64,000 bases of DNA from Undaria pinnatifida (Eukaryota > Sar > Phaeophyceae > Laminariales > Alariaceae): NCBI GenBank assembly GCA_012845835.1, contig JABAKD010000004.1, forward strand, positions 6,243,765 to 6,307,764, read 5' to 3'. Position 1 is the first letter of the stretch; each line of letters opens with the position of its first letter. Shown piece after piece: positions 42,401 to 54,400 of this stretch. Below the pieces are notes generated by a model. The model searched no databases. It was not told the origin of the DNA and was given only the letters and a program-made list of their open reading frames with translations. The position numbers and the translations under genes are program-made.

Positions 42401-45400
42401 GTGGGCGTTTGGGTATTGAGGTTCATAACCGGACGGTCCTTAACATTTCGGACTTGGTTGTTTTATCCTCAGCTTTTCGTTTCAACTCGACTCGTAAGAA
42501 GTATTTACCCTCAGCGACTTGTATACCGTGGTCACAGGTGTGCATTCATTTTACTTTATCACACGTAGGGCTCAGCATTCCCATCTTTCAGGTTGTATAG
42601 TCATCGATTAGCGTAGAACTTCGTACGCTGCGCCCTTGCACTTGCGGGCCGTCATTTCGATAGAATGATTCCCTTGCGGTCCTGGAACCCACGACGTCGA
42701 TCTCCATAGATACGTGGCTTCCTATTGAACCACCTGGGGCGCGGCACAACATGGTGGTATGGTACTTTCTCTTAAAAATAGCGAAGCAATTGTGTGAATA
42801 AACCGCATTGGATTTCATTTGTGGCGCATAGTCTCGTCCCTGCCACAGATACACATGAACTGAGGGTCATGCACCAATGGTGTGAAATCCGCCTTGTCCG
42901 ATGGTTTTCGCTATAGCTTGCCGCCGTGTTTGGGCCACGATCGCGAACTTTTCTGAGCCTCATTCAAAAACAGGCATAAACGTGTCTTGCTGGTGCAGCG
43001 GAACGGCGTATGGGCACAATTACATGTTGGTGCATGTCGCAAAACCCGGGGACACAAACGCTTATCACTGCGAAGGGATGGGAGGGTAGATAATTGCACA
43101 AGTGTCTCTGACCCTCTCAAAACTATCACAGCCCTGGCCTAGTGCATTGTAAGGTGATCGTTTGATCCCGACGTGTGGCACGTTGCCCACCTTGGAGGTC
43201 TTGTTGGATTGTATTTTCCGCGTGGAGGGATCTGCGAGCTTAGCTAGCTGCGCGGCAGTCTCAAGTTTCTTGTGATTCGCTAGATCGTACGCAATGTCCC
43301 GCCCCATCAGCAGCTCCACGCGGAACAAGGTGCTCGTGATGTCCTGCCGAGTACGTCCATGCAGTACCGAGGAAAATAAGCCGCCGGAAGTGCAGCACAT
43401 CATGGTATCGTCTCCCTCAAATGCGACAATACAGAGAGGGTTTGATCCTCACTCTGCGTATGCTCTAAACGTATCCGGTTATTCACCCGGGTGTATATAT
43501 GCCAAGATACTACAATCGTAATCAATACGGCATTGGCTCGTCCCTGATCATGATGCACTACACCAACGCAGGGAAGTATCTACATCCACGATCGACGGTA
43601 CCACGGTTTCGGTTTAAGTTCCTCACGTTCGCCACGTCGTATATCTCATAGTGTGTCTGCCGCACAATCGTACTTTGGGCCAAGTCTACGGTAGGATGGT
43701 ACCACCCTTTGCAACCCTGGGTTTTCACCATTCGCTTCATTCATAGTGACTCTATACCTCACGGATAAACTTACTCTCGGCGATGTTTTTTGGCGCGGCC
43801 AGGCTAACCACTCCATTGCGGATTCTTACCGCAAAGTTAAGACAGCACGAAAACGTAAGAGTGCAAAGGAATACGGAGGTCAATCGCGCGAGTGACCTCG
43901 AGCCACGACTAGAACAAACCCCAAAGGTGACCGCCCCTGTCGTGGCCTTGGTCTCTGGACGTTTTGGCCCACTGGTGCTGGCGTATGACCAGGTTATTCT
44001 CGAGCCTGGTGTAGGTCAGTTTCGTGAGTTCGAATCCCCCCGAGTGCATACTCGTATAAATTCGTGGGGACTTTTTCTTGTGCACGAATTGACTTGCGGA
44101 AAGCGCGAGGGCGTGAGTAAGCAACACTCGAGGAAAACTCGACGAGAAATGGGATTGCTTAACCCTGTGCGGATTAAAAATTGAAGGTAATAACCGGGGG
44201 GGGAGAAGGGACGACACCTGTGACCACGGCTTGTCCAGAAGCTGAAAAGGGGATGCGTGTGAAAAAAAGTAGAAGAAAGGTGATGTATCGCCTACGTACG
44301 GCCTGGAATGAGACAGTTAGTTTCGTCGTCACTACAACCAGCGAGCGTCAAGCCGAAGCCTCTCAAAGGTAGGTTGTTCGTGTTCCTCCCGGGGATTAGT
44401 CTGTTTTGAGTCTCCGGGATGAAGGGGCCGTCCAAGTACACTTTAATGCACAACGTCAATCATGTGAGACATGCCTCGTTCCTCCACTATCGAAGGACAT
44501 GATTGACGGGGCACTATTGGGTGCTTACGTCTCAGGGCCACTCGCACGAGTAGCTACTGCCCTCGTTGTGGTGTTAAACTTTGCGAAACACACCGCCATG
44601 CAAGAGTTAATCGCGTTACTAGGAATGAAAATGGGGGCACCCCGCCTATCGTAGCCATGGCCCTCTGCTTTGCCAGGTATGGACTATGCGAAGACGAGGA
44701 TAAAGTCGGGGTCTGAAGTGCAAAGCGCAGACAAAATCTGACGTAAAGCAAATGTCCGCGTTTCGAAACGACGAAGCTGTGAGTCCACGGCATTGCTGTT
44801 GCTCATTGTTATGTCACCACTCGTTTGAACCACCACATGGGTCGGTGATACACGTGCTTCAGAAGGTTGGTGAAGGCAAAGATATACATGCACACTAACA
44901 GTACAGTAGTCGGCACCATATCGCCACGAATCCACACGCAACTATTGCTTTATCCTACCGCTGTTTTTCCAGCATGAGACATCAAATAGTCTGGTCGTTG
45001 GACCAGTATTGTAGTTAGAAGCATGAATCTTCGCGGCCTGCATAGATTTCTTCCACGAAAAACTGGATCTCACGGCAGCAGCGGTGGCTGGGTACTCAAA
45101 ATATCTGCGCATACCGTGGAACTAACTGTGCATACAGCAACTGCTGTGAAACACTTCCGACTTGGGCACATGGCTCGAAAAATGGAATACTGAGAGGAAT
45201 GGCCACAACAAATGTTTGATGCTTGATCGCTCGTGCAATATTGTTCATGGTGGAGGGACCTGCCCAAAATTGTACTACCTGCAATATTTAAACACACGCC
45301 AAGACGGCTTTCTGCCCTTCCCTCCTGCTACACCCAAGGTCTACGAATCAAGGTAAGTGTTTAAATCAGCATGTTTTTTTTTTTCGACCATATACATCGA

Positions 45401-48400
45401 TAGGTCAGAGCTCACAGCACCAACAGGGCAATTCTCCTTCGACTTTCCAAAATCTTTAGGCAACCACCACATTGCGCTATAAATGTGAGCCTATCCTCAA
45501 CTGCATATCATGTTATACATTAGCTCCAAATTATTACCCCTTTGCCATTGGGGCGGAAGGTACGGCCCAAGTCCTGAACTATTTAAGCCATGCTCTGTGT
45601 ATTAGGACGTCTATAATGATTGATGTTTTAGCAAGAGGAAAAGTAAAAACAAATGGGGGCTGGTGATATTTAGTCAGTTCGTACTAATTCAAATATATAC
45701 CATAAATTTCATCTTAGAGGGCCACGATACATGGGTAAATGGGTTGAGAAATTTAGTTATTTCATGCTATTTCAATCTACTAGTTTTGATTTTCGAGGGA
45801 GACGATATGCACACCGCACACGCAGATACACTCAGCGCAAAACAACCAATATTACTGACCAGCTGTAGCGCGGCCAACTCGTGGAAAGTTATGCTCGCTT
45901 CCGCGTCTTCTCCTGGAAACCCTTCGCCGCCTTCGAGCTTAGATCCGTCGCCATCGCTAGAGTCGTCGCCGTGCTCACCGAGACCGACCCCATTATTTTG
46001 CTGTCGGAACAAGCGCCGGTCATAAAACGACGCGGTGACGGAAATCCTGCCACGAGCTATTGCCCCGTGGCCAACGCTGCTGTTGATGCCGCTGCTGCCG
46101 CCGTTGCAAATGGTGGTGGTGGTTGTATGCTGTTGGTGGGAAACAAGATGTTGCCGGTGCTTATCGATGCTGGCAAGGGCCGAACGAAGCGTCTTTGCCG
46201 GGAGTAGAAGAGGGCAACGTTGGGGGGGGGGGGGGGGGGGTTACAAGGCGTAACTGGAGTGGACCATTGGTTAACCTTTCGCCAGTTGTCAAACTGACCA
46301 ATTCGCTCTAATGCTATAAAAATGGCGTTTTCGACAGACCACGGTCATTGGAGTCGTGGGTTTGGATACCACCGCCTACTAGTAATAAAGGCTTGCTGTT
46401 TTCCCCTTGTTGAACTTGAAGTGATACTCTGTGCGGTATCCCCAGCAAATAGACCGCGTAGATTGGACACGTCCACCTGTACATCCGGCTGAGCTCTTAT
46501 CCCGTGGGCCGAGGAAGGGAGAGTGTTATGAGGCTTTTTGGGTAGCCGACTGGGTAACTGTTTACTTGACTGTTTATCAGTAATAACACGAACGAATGCC
46601 TTGCACTATCTTAGGCGCAGACAAACGGACAAGCACGTTTTGTATTGTTTTTCAACAGCGTCAGCTATGAGTTCGACCCGGTGAATGGTCGATACTCAAG
46701 TTTGCAAGCTACGTGATATGTCGTCCGCGCGTGTTCTGTATGCCTCATAAAGTTTCCTCGCGAGGGGTGTAGGTGAGTAACATATTTGGATGACAAATCT
46801 ACGGTCGTTGGTTGTCAGGCAAGAACAAACATCGGAATCGTGGAGAGCAACACGTGCTGCTTTTTTCTTCTCAATGCACGCAACCGGGTCGGGTCGGAAG
46901 GTCAAGACCGACAACAAACAATTGCTGTGCGAAACGGGCATCACTCGCAACGTTGACCCGCCGGCGAGGGCACATGACCTCATGGGGATATTGTACATGG
47001 CTCGTGACTCCATATCGCCAAATCCCGCGCCTTGCATGAAGAAGCGTCTCTGTGAACTTGAACGTTAACACCGACGCGTGCCACGATATAGGTGCAGCGT
47101 TTGGCAAAGATAACCTCTAAATGACGGGGCTCCTTCAATAAAAATAATGTGAATATCAGTTTCATTTTCCGATACAAAAATAGTCGTTCCTCGGCCATGG
47201 GCCTGGTCATCGTGTTGCACCTTTAGTTCACCCGAAATAACGTGTTGGGTGAGGTGTAAGAGTGAGAAGCCCCGGAATATAAAAGCTGCACCCTTAACAC
47301 GTGTCCTACCCCTTTCGCACGGTATCTCCTTTTGGGACGCGTGCTACGAGACGGCAGGCATGTTTTTGCCCAATTTGTTTTCTTATAGGCGATGGTCCTT
47401 AACGGGCACACGATACCCGACATTGATCCTTGAACGTTTGACAAAAGTGTTCGTCATGTACGAAGTACGTATTAAGTACGCCGTGGGATTGTGTATCGAG
47501 CTTCACTTGACTTTTTCTGGACGTCCGTCAGTGGAGCTACCCACGCGAGAAGTCCCAGGGAAAATACACGTGGGTCTTCGGGAAAATATCACTTGGTCTT
47601 AGAGTTAGTTTTGTTTTGCAGTAGTAACAGTGCTAAGCTGCTCGTGGACAGCGCCGACGCGTGTCTCACCTGGCAGGCCTTTCGACGATCCCCCCGAAAG
47701 TCCGCTTGCAAGATCGCCAGACGAAGAGAAATGGTGGCCCTCAGTGGGGCGTCATCGGCATCCAAAGCCGAGAGGCATGCGCTTATCGTCTCCAGGGTCA
47801 GCAGCATAGCGTCCTGCAGGATTGACGACCCGGGTCAGCAGCACAACGTCCCGTGAAAACGACGACCGCTAATAGTCCCGGAACATATTTTTCCAAGGTA
47901 TCGCATCGAACTAGGCTCGCCAGTCAGCCTTCCCCCAATGTTCCTCGTATTTCCTATGAAAGCGGGAACTAATCCGCACTGTAAGATGGGTGCGAGAGGA
48001 TCACGATACAACCACTTTTGGTAATGGCAGGGAATCGCGCCGAGTCATCCCACGATAGAGGTTCCGGTTGTTGGATTAACTAATAACGTACCCGTCCGAT
48101 TGAGCTCATCAAGTGAGGAACTGCCGGTTAGTCATGAATCAAGTAGTTTTCACGAGTATATATATTGTTTTAGGACTAAGGCATAGAAGCTTGGTCGGGC
48201 TGTGCGAACGAATGCCTTCGAAATCATTTTCCGAGTGAGATATTGAGCTCCTCATGTGAGGACCTCAGGGACTGATGCTGCACCCCTACCGTGATGGCTC
48301 CGGCCTCCTTGGAACTCCCGGTGGGTGTTCAAGTGCTATACCTCTGGCACGTGTCACGACTGGGTCAGCACGTTTTCGCAGACATATCTCAAGCCTTCGG

Positions 48401-51400
48401 GGCGTCTCAACAATAGAAGCAATCCATTGTCGTGGAACCTCTTTGGAGTTTTGCAGCAATACACTAGATTGAAACGTAGGCCGTGGGTGGTCCATCGGGT
48501 CAAGCGTACCACGTTTCCCACCATCCGTTTTCAGGTGATGTATAGAGGATCTCAAGTGGGAAGCCCCGGGATAAATCAGGTGCCCCCTTAGCGAACCATA
48601 CGTCGCTTCTGATGTGACGTCTTACAATCCCAGGGACCTACGAGTGCGGACAGTTCCGCCTACCTCGGTAATTATAGGGCTGTGAGTTGGCGGGAGATGG
48701 CCGCTAGCTGTTAGTTGGATATGGAGGAGTTCAACGTCAACTGATAAATAAACGCCATCCATCTAGTCACAAACCACGCCACTCAGATGCAAAGATGCCG
48801 AAATCGGCCAATTATAGCGCGTAAAACATTGGAATATATTATGAAAATATAAATACACTCCAGCTGTGAGATCGAAGATTTTGCGAAACTAATCTTTGCA
48901 AGCTGTGTGTGATACTCCGATCGCGCGTATTATGAAATATATGTATTCACACTTCTAATTCCCAGCTTCTAGACAAGCACTGGTCACAGGTGTTGTCCCT
49001 TCTCCCCAACGGTTCTTGTCTTTAATTTGTATCGCGCATAGGGTTCAGCAATCCCACTACTCGTCGATTTTTTATCGAGTACTGTAATTCACGCTCTCTC
49101 GATTTCCGCAAGTAAATTAGTGCACGAGAAAAGAAAAAACCCTACGAATTTATACGAGTATGCACGAGGGAGAACTTAAACTCACGAAACTGACCTATAC
49201 CAGGCTCGAGGATAACCTAACACGCCACCGTGGCGATCGGCGCTATTATATATTACAACCCCACTGTATCACCTGCCCAACCATAACAATATCTATTCGA
49301 CGACTGATAGCAAAACTTACGACCAATAAGTCAGCCATTCCACAGTCGAACAGAAAGAAGACACGCAGCAGATGGACACGTCAACTCCAACGACCGAAAT
49401 ATCAACATCTTCCCTTACCACGAGGGGTCGCTCAACCTCCGCCTCCCCCGGCATTTGATCTAGCGCCCGAAGAATGGCGACCATGTAATCCTTCCAGACT
49501 GATATGGCAGCTTGTAAGGCAGCCTCGCCGCGCTTCTCCAAAACGTGGCGATATTGACCAAAAACCGCCTGTGCTTTGGCGTCAGGGTTTCGACGGGGTT
49601 TTGAAGAGGTTCGTATGGCATGTTGGTTCGTCGAGGTGGAGGTGCGCCGATGAGAGGCAAGGAAGGAGGTGCCGGTTTACAGCTCGATCCGGTCTACAGT
49701 GCAATATCGTCTCGTTCGTATGTGATGTGTTAAGTTGTCAATATTGTATACCCCCCGCCGTAACACTGCCTGGTGTAGATATTCCGTCCCTTAGCTAAAT
49801 CGGTGAACGACAACGACATCTGAGCAGGCCCCTCAGGTTGTTGTTGGCTTCGTATTCATTTATCGCCGCAAAATAAAATCAGTTATCACAGGACAGGCTA
49901 TAATCACTGTGGACCCGAAATTCACCTCTCAGAAAAAAATCTCACGCCGACACCTCCATTCGCCTTGTACGATTAACTCATTTCAGGCAACAAAAACAGG
50001 TCCGTAGTGGCGGTTGAACATTGTTTTAAATTCAACTACGAACGTATACCTGGAGATCATCGTATTTTCGTGTGCATAAGCCTATTTTGTTTTTACCCTC
50101 ATCTTCAAGTTCGTGAGGTGGCTGATTGTAAGCCGCCGACAAGTTGTTAGTCGGCTAGATATTGCGGTTAGTTTATTGCCTTCGTGACACCAAACCATCA
50201 TCAGTTAGTTGCCGTTTGGTCGAAATCTCGGGGCGCACGCTCTCACCCAACTTCAAAATATATCTGATTTCTTCGCACAAGAAGAGCCTTTCGTTTTCCG
50301 ATCTACACGGCTGAAAATACGATTTGGCCCAAATCTGGAGATGAAACCTGAACCGCATAAGAAACAACCCAATGGTGTATCCAAAAACCAGAAACTACTT
50401 ATACTACATAGGTTTACTAAAGTACCTTGCGAATCAAGTCCACCACCGTGAGAAGCGGTGTGAAGTTCACTTTTACGCTGGAGCCGCCCGTTCCGAGAAA
50501 AGGAACATCCAGAACCTGTGCATCGGGTGATGGGATGCAGTTGGGAACGAGTGAGAGTGTTTCGAGCTAAGGACCTGATTCAGTTTCGTCTAGACGCACG
50601 TTGCACGGCGCATTATTTTTTGTTTCGCGAAGAAACACGATAACGCTGAATACTCATCATGTTACTACACATTCTTGGGTCTGAGTGGAGCGCATTTTCG
50701 ACGGGGAAGGGCCAATACTAGGACGATGTCTTCACATATTAAGACAGCGCAGGGTCATTCAACTTATTGAGCTATTGGCGTGAGACAGTCCAGATTCGCT
50801 GTGCAGCTGCCAGTGTGAGGCAATTGAGCTACAGTAGCACTGAACTACTCGCTTGTGGGATGAGCACAGATCAAGTGTGAACTAAAGGTGCACGGCACTG
50901 ACTACGAACTCTGTTCGGACTCAGACCCTGACAATATCGGCCGATTAATGGTCGACGCGTCTTCTAGCACCTCCTCTTTTTTTTGCATCGAATTTACAGC
51001 ACTGGCTGTGAACTACAGTCACGAAAGATCGACACCCATCCACCTATGCCCGGGGATGTAACCCAGATATCCCCGAACGAGAGTGAAGGAGCCTTGGTCT
51101 CACCCAAAACCTACCACGGCGGGTCGTTTCATGGCCAAAACGCCTTCCATTGTATCCTCGTTTAAACCAAAGCCATACCTTTACTGGTCGTTTTATGGCG
51201 AAAACGTCCTTCGGAGGGAGGAGCGGCTCCTGCTCTTGCCATATTACTGTTTACAGCACTAGCTGCGAGCTATGGCCATGCAAAATCCATATCCATCCGT
51301 GGATGAAACATGGAGATATAATGTGTAACCGAGATACCCCCAGACGCCCAAATAACGCTTACTTAACCCAAACTCTATCTATACGAGCCGTTTATGGCCA

Positions 51401-54400
51401 AATATCCGTATCCATCCACCTATGAAGCCCAACGACGTAACTGGAGTATCTCCTGACAACCACATAGCGCTGTTTAGACCGACACTTTGTATACCAGGTA
51501 TTTTCGTGGCTGAAACGTCCTTCAGCTCCTCCTCTTCGTCCAGTACCGCTCCTACGACACTGCTTGCGAACTATCGTCTCGAAAGACCGACATGAGTCCA
51601 CGCATGACACCCGGGGACGTAGCCAAAACACTCCTAGCGATCAATTCACGCTGTGTAAACCAAAAGCCTGTCTGTGGAGGTCGTTTCATCGCTAAAACGG
51701 ATTTCCTCAACGTGTAGACCGCAACCTTAACCATCAATCTGCAGGTCGTTTCGTGGCCACAACATCTTTCAGCTTCTCCTCGTTCTTCTGCACCGCTTTT
51801 ACGGGAATATCTACTACTATGGTCTACGTCCATTTGCCCATGAAACCCGGGGATGCAGCCGAAATATCCCGACCGACCGTAAAGGTACTTACACCGAAAG
51901 CTTACCTCGGCAGGTCGGTTCATCACAAAAACGTCGTTTAACTCCGCCTCTTCCTCCTGAGCCGGCCGTCCAGTAGCGGCCACCCCCACCACCATCGTCC
52001 CCCCCACTCCTCCCCCCTTTTTCCGCCGAGAACCATCAGAACCAGACTCATCCGCTTCCATCCCCCCACCACCATCGCCGCTAACATCGTGTCCGCCATC
52101 ACCACCCGCACCCATAGAAGTGGAAGTGGTGCCATTGCCTACCGCTGTAGATGGCGGGGTGGCGGCGGTGGCGGCGGAGGTTCCCGGTGGTGTTGTCCGC
52201 TTTAACCCGCCCCTCGACGCAACCTGGGGCTCCGGCTTATCCTTCCATGTAGGAAGTCGCTTGCACGCGGTCCAGAGAGCAATCTCAAACCTTTCGAAGA
52301 CGCGCGCGGTCGATAAATGGGTGGGGTGGGGTGGGTGGGGGGGGGGGGCTAAATATTTGGTGGATTATGACATGGAGTGGAGTGGTTCAGAAGGGGGGGG
52401 GTGTTGGGCTTTTGGTGGGTTTGGGCATGGGGTGCGGTGGGCTGGGATACGCTGGGGTGGTATAAGAGACTCAATCCAGACGCTAACGGGTGTCGCCTGT
52501 CATCACTCTACAACACTGATCGTAAACCCCAACGACATGAGGCAGTAATGACCAACATGAGTGGACAGAACCTTCTCCCTTCCCGCCTCCTCCTGGTCAT
52601 GAGCTCGACGTCTTTAAACTACGTCGAAGACGCTCTGGCAAGCTTAGCGCCATCAAAAGTTGCCTTCTACACGTGTTTAATCGAAAAGTTAAGCTGATAT
52701 TATGGTGCCGTTTAGCTTGACACCGTCTCCTCAACCAGTTATTTCGCTTTAGAGTTTATCGCTGGAGGAGGTTTCGTCGAACCGTGAACCTGCACCACTT
52801 CTACAATATAATATGCAACGTAGGAATAGCATGATAACAAAAACATGAATATGAAATCTAGGGATGACACGGTGGTACACAAAACAAACGGACCGTCCGC
52901 ATGGGCCGACCGAGACAAAAAGGTGGGGTGCGTATCGCGTATTGGCACGGGTATGGGCTGTTTCTGTAGCCGTTTCGCACGCAAGTATTTTTTCGAGATC
53001 ACCCACCAAAAAGCACGGCGTTCATTCTTCGAGAGCAAGCCTTTGGCGTCTCGCAGGCGCTGCTTCGTGAACGGTAGCATCGCTTCCCATGCTGCAAATT
53101 CTCCAAGCTTGTACATTTCTCTCATAAGTTGCATCTGTCGAACGACGTTAAAAGGCCGAAAGAGGTAAGTTTATTGTGCTAGTCGATCATCGGCAAACTC
53201 TCCAAGCTTGTACGTTTCTCTCACATGTTTCACCTGTCAAACCACACTGCAAAGCTAAACATATAAGTTCGTCCCAGAAGAAATGGAATGAGTCGGCATC
53301 CGGATTCGTGTCTTGTGTTGGTTGGCTTGTTCGGTTGTGGCACCGGGCGGCTGCCTCCTGGACTGCCGCCACGTGGCGTCAGAGGGAAGGTAAGGTTGTT
53401 GGTCGTGGGTCTACCTGAGAAATCTCCTATCAAAAACGCTTACGGTTTTCTCGCAAGTATAACCTGTCGAAACAGACGTGATTTTACACCGAAACCAATC
53501 CGTTTCGTGTGTTGGTTGACCATCTGAAAGGGTGCACAAAGCTACGTGGAATAAAAGTACACGGAACATTCTCCAGATAATAACGATATCAGCCATATGT
53601 AGCTGACACTGTCCATTCACCGATAAACAACTAATATGCGGCTACATTTAATGTGCCTGCTCCTTCATATTATGCGAAGTACAACTGGGATGATATTTTT
53701 GTTCCTCCATCTGTTGCTCTAATTCTTGACAGCAGATACATACTCTTATTACACTGGTTGTCTAATCACCTCTTGATCAATGTCCAGTGGGAACGAACCC
53801 GAACCGTTGGCGTCCTCTTCCGTATCACCCGACCCTCCGCGGGCCGCATCACCGCCTCCGTCCGCTGGCACGCTCCCTCCCGCAGGACCTATTAGGGATA
53901 AGGCGTATTTGCATACCGTAGAAGCTTCCTCCGCGGTCAGCTCGGCGTCACCGCCACCGCCACCACTGCTACCGCGCACAGAGCCTCGCGATCTTCCCAG
54001 CAACTCCAGCAATGCGGCCGGGCGTTCACCTTCCTCGGGAATCTTCTCTCGAGATATGGAGGCGTTTTGTTTTTCCCCCGAAGCATGAAGGGGTAGGCAA
54101 CGGGGGGTCGTAGAGGGGCGTTGCGTTAGGCGGGATGGAAGTACCTGCCGTGCTACAGTTCTGGAAGATCCAGCTTGACAACCGGATGAATATGACGAAT
54201 GACACAGGCAACCGAGCGTTCCACGTGACATCGGGTGTCTTCTCCCGTGATGTAGAGGGGCTATTTACCTCCCCCGGGTTTACGGGCTAGGGAATGAGAT
54301 CGGGTGGGATGGGCGGGGTGTACTCATAGCATGCATAGCCGTAGTCCTTTGGACCGTAGACACTCGAACCCTACAATGCCGGGACGGAGCACATCGTGTT

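Noticed and set aside
41978-42568. 196-codon plus-strand open frame
   Set aside because: Overlaps exon 12 antisense; Cys/Arg/Leu-rich with no family resemblance.
49160-49798. 212-codon plus-strand open frame
   Set aside because: Antisense to exon 7 and Arg-rich; no motif, and the minus exon explains the openness.
51040-51975. CRISPR-like or satellite array
   Set aside because: Units are unequal, highly diverged and derived from an exon border; no regular spacer/repeat pattern.
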